This document shows, in pieces, positions 62,940 through 64,000 of a stretch of 64,000 nt of DNA. The notes under the pieces are model-generated. The model was not told the DNA's origin and made no database searches. It saw only the letters and a list, made by a program, of their open reading frames with translations. Source of the stretch: Xanthobacter autotrophicus (GTDB taxonomy: Bacteria > Pseudomonadota > Alphaproteobacteria > Rhizobiales > Xanthobacteraceae); NCBI RefSeq assembly GCF_005871085.1, contig NZ_VAUP01000015.1, positions 62,001-126,000 on the forward strand. Direction: 5' to 3'. A program made the position numbers and the translations under genes. Numbering within the stretch: the stretch's first letter is position 1; each line of letters opens with the position of its first letter.

Positions 62940-64000
62940 ATGAGCCATGACGTCTTCTTCCCGCTTCCGGCGCCCCTCACCCTCGCGGAGGTGGCGGCCC
63001 TCAGCGGGGCGCGGCTGGACGCAGCCGATGAGGCGCAGGCCGCCGCGCTGGGCGCGCGCATCATCAAGGGCGTCGGCACCCTGGAAACGGCCGGACCGGA
63101 CGAACTCGCCTTCTGCGACACCGTCCTGTTCGCCGAGAAGCTGGGCGCCGTGCGAGCCGGCGCGGTCATCACGTCGGAGCGGTTCGCCGCGAAGGCGCCT
63201 CCCGGCCTGCCGCTGCTCATCGCGGCCCGCCCTGCCGCTGCCTTTCTCGCAGTCACCCGCACCCTGTTTCCCGCAGCGCTCAAGCCGCTGTCCATCTTCG
63301 GCCAGGATGGCGTCGCTCCGGGAGCGCAGGTGCATCCCAAGGCCCGGCTCGAGGATGGAGTCACGGTGGATCCCGGGGCGGTGATAGGGCCGGGGGCGGA
63401 AATCGGTAGCGGCACCATCGTCTGTGCCGGGGCCATCATTGGCCCGCATGTCCGCATTGGCCGCAACTGCGCCATCGGGCCCGGCGCCAGCGTCATCCAT
63501 GCGTTTCTCGGCAACGGCGTGATCATCCATGGCGGCGCGCGGATTGGTTCCGACGGCTTCGGCTATCAGCCGAGCCCAAAGGGCCACGTGAAGGTGCCGC
63601 AGATCGGCCGCGTGGTGATCCAGGACGACGTGGAAATCGGCGCCAACACCACCATCGATCGCGGCGCCCTGACCGATACGGTCATCGGAGAGGGCACCAA
63701 GATCGACAATCTGGTGCAGATCGCCCACAACGTGGTGACCGGCCGCCATTGCATCATCGTCTCCCAGACCGGTATTTCCGGCTCCACCACGCTGGGGGAT
63801 TTCGTGATGCTCGGCGGACAGGTGGGCGTGGTGGGCCACGCCACCATCGGGACGGGCGCGCAGATCGCCGCCTCCAGCAACGTGAAGGGCGACGTGCCGC
63901 CCGGCGTGCGCTGGGGCGGCTCGCCCGCCAAGCCGGTGCGGGAGTGGTTCCGCGAGGTGACGACCCTCAAGCGCCTTGCCGCGGCCAGCGCCCGGCGCGA
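62940..64000 (+). CDS. lpxD: LpxD, UDP-3-O-acylglucosamine N-acyltransferase (partial at right edge)
   Basis: 353 codons are in the window and the frame is still open at the edge. LpxD adds the N-linked acyl chain in lipid A synthesis. An N-terminal uridine-binding domain (1-105) is followed by left-handed beta-helix hexapeptide repeats ([32 protein letters not shown]), then [27 protein letters not shown] with the catalytic His. The tail [15 protein letters not shown] is usual near the end of the protein, so nearly all of the gene is here. ATG at 62940. Confidence 0.95.
   Translation, partial: MSHDVFFPLPAPLTLAEVAALSGARLDAADEAQAAALGARIIKGVGTLETAGPDELAFCDTVLFAEKLGAVRAGAVITSERFAAKAPPGLPLLIAARPAAAFLAVTRTLFPAALKPLSIFGQDGVAPGAQVHPKARLEDGVTVDPGAVIGPGAEIGSGTIVCAGAIIGPHVRIGRNCAIGPGASVIHAFLGNGVIIHGGARIGSDGFGYQPSPKGHVKVPQIGRVVIQDDVEIGANTTIDRGALTDTVIGEGTKIDNLVQIAHNVVTGRHCIIVSQTGISGSTTLGDFVMLGGQVGVVGHATIGTGAQIAASSNVKGDVPPGVRWGGSPAKPVREWFREVTTLKRLAAASARR

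Overview
This window is chromosomal DNA from a high-GC alphaproteobacterium of the order Hyphomicrobiales, most plausibly the Xanthobacteraceae (Xanthobacter/Azorhizobium/Ancylobacter type). The evidence is: a phasin-clpS-clpA block; an operon-encoded SUF system with an Irr-type iron-control element; a 334-residue ribosomal protein S2 with a C-terminal extension; the ordered rpsB-tsf-pyrH-frr-uppS-cdsA-dxr-rseP-bamA-lpxD block; a short ProRS; and a lone carotenoid hydroxylase (the family contains yellow, zeaxanthin-type organisms). The assignment to family is inference. No rRNA, tRNA, insertion sequence, prophage or CRISPR array was recognised.

Layout. 0-4.3 kb: start of an exported protein gene, then a phasin with a strong promoter and TGC/GCA palindromes, then clpS and clpA. 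4.3-13.7 kb: housekeeping and metabolism (CrtZ, pterin carbinolamine dehydratase, a class-III-aminotransferase-like protein lacking the catalytic lysine, RimO, TyrRS, AnmK, an APC permease, a hydrolase). 13.8-21.6 kb: an iron-regulated suf operon with two cysteine desulfurases, SufBCD, SufT and a VOC protein. 22.3-32.7 kb: ProRS-LolCE-LolD, a YdcF protein, several conserved proteins of unknown function, an XRE-cupin regulator, ThiD and a stand-alone RAM-domain protein. 32.9-36.4 kb: a ugp-type glycerol-3-phosphate ABC transporter, interrupted by an AT-rich orphan lipoprotein gene and without a local ATPase. 36.9-41.4 kb: two tandem acyltransferase-3/SGNH surface-acylation enzymes, clearly a duplication. 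41.5-52.1 kb: a complete fatty-acid module (SCP2 protein, DmdC-like acyl-CoA dehydrogenase, FadN-like bifunctional enzyme, thiolase, MerR regulator, FadL-like porin, FadD). 52.3-64 kb: translation and envelope-biogenesis block.

The most striking non-coding feature is a set of dispersed palindromic repeats, each about 105-125 bp and made of two oppositely oriented hairpins, filling many intergenic gaps and even sitting inside the suf operon. Their stems change by compensatory substitutions while loops such as CTTGA/TCAAG stay fixed. One copy carries a 62-nt insert that folds as two extra perfect hairpins. These families, a 40-bp tandem palindrome that supplies the end of a cysteine desulfurase gene, the pseudo-aminotransferase and the AT-rich lipoprotein are the best candidates for something undescribed. 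I found no convincing new multi-gene defence or metabolic system.
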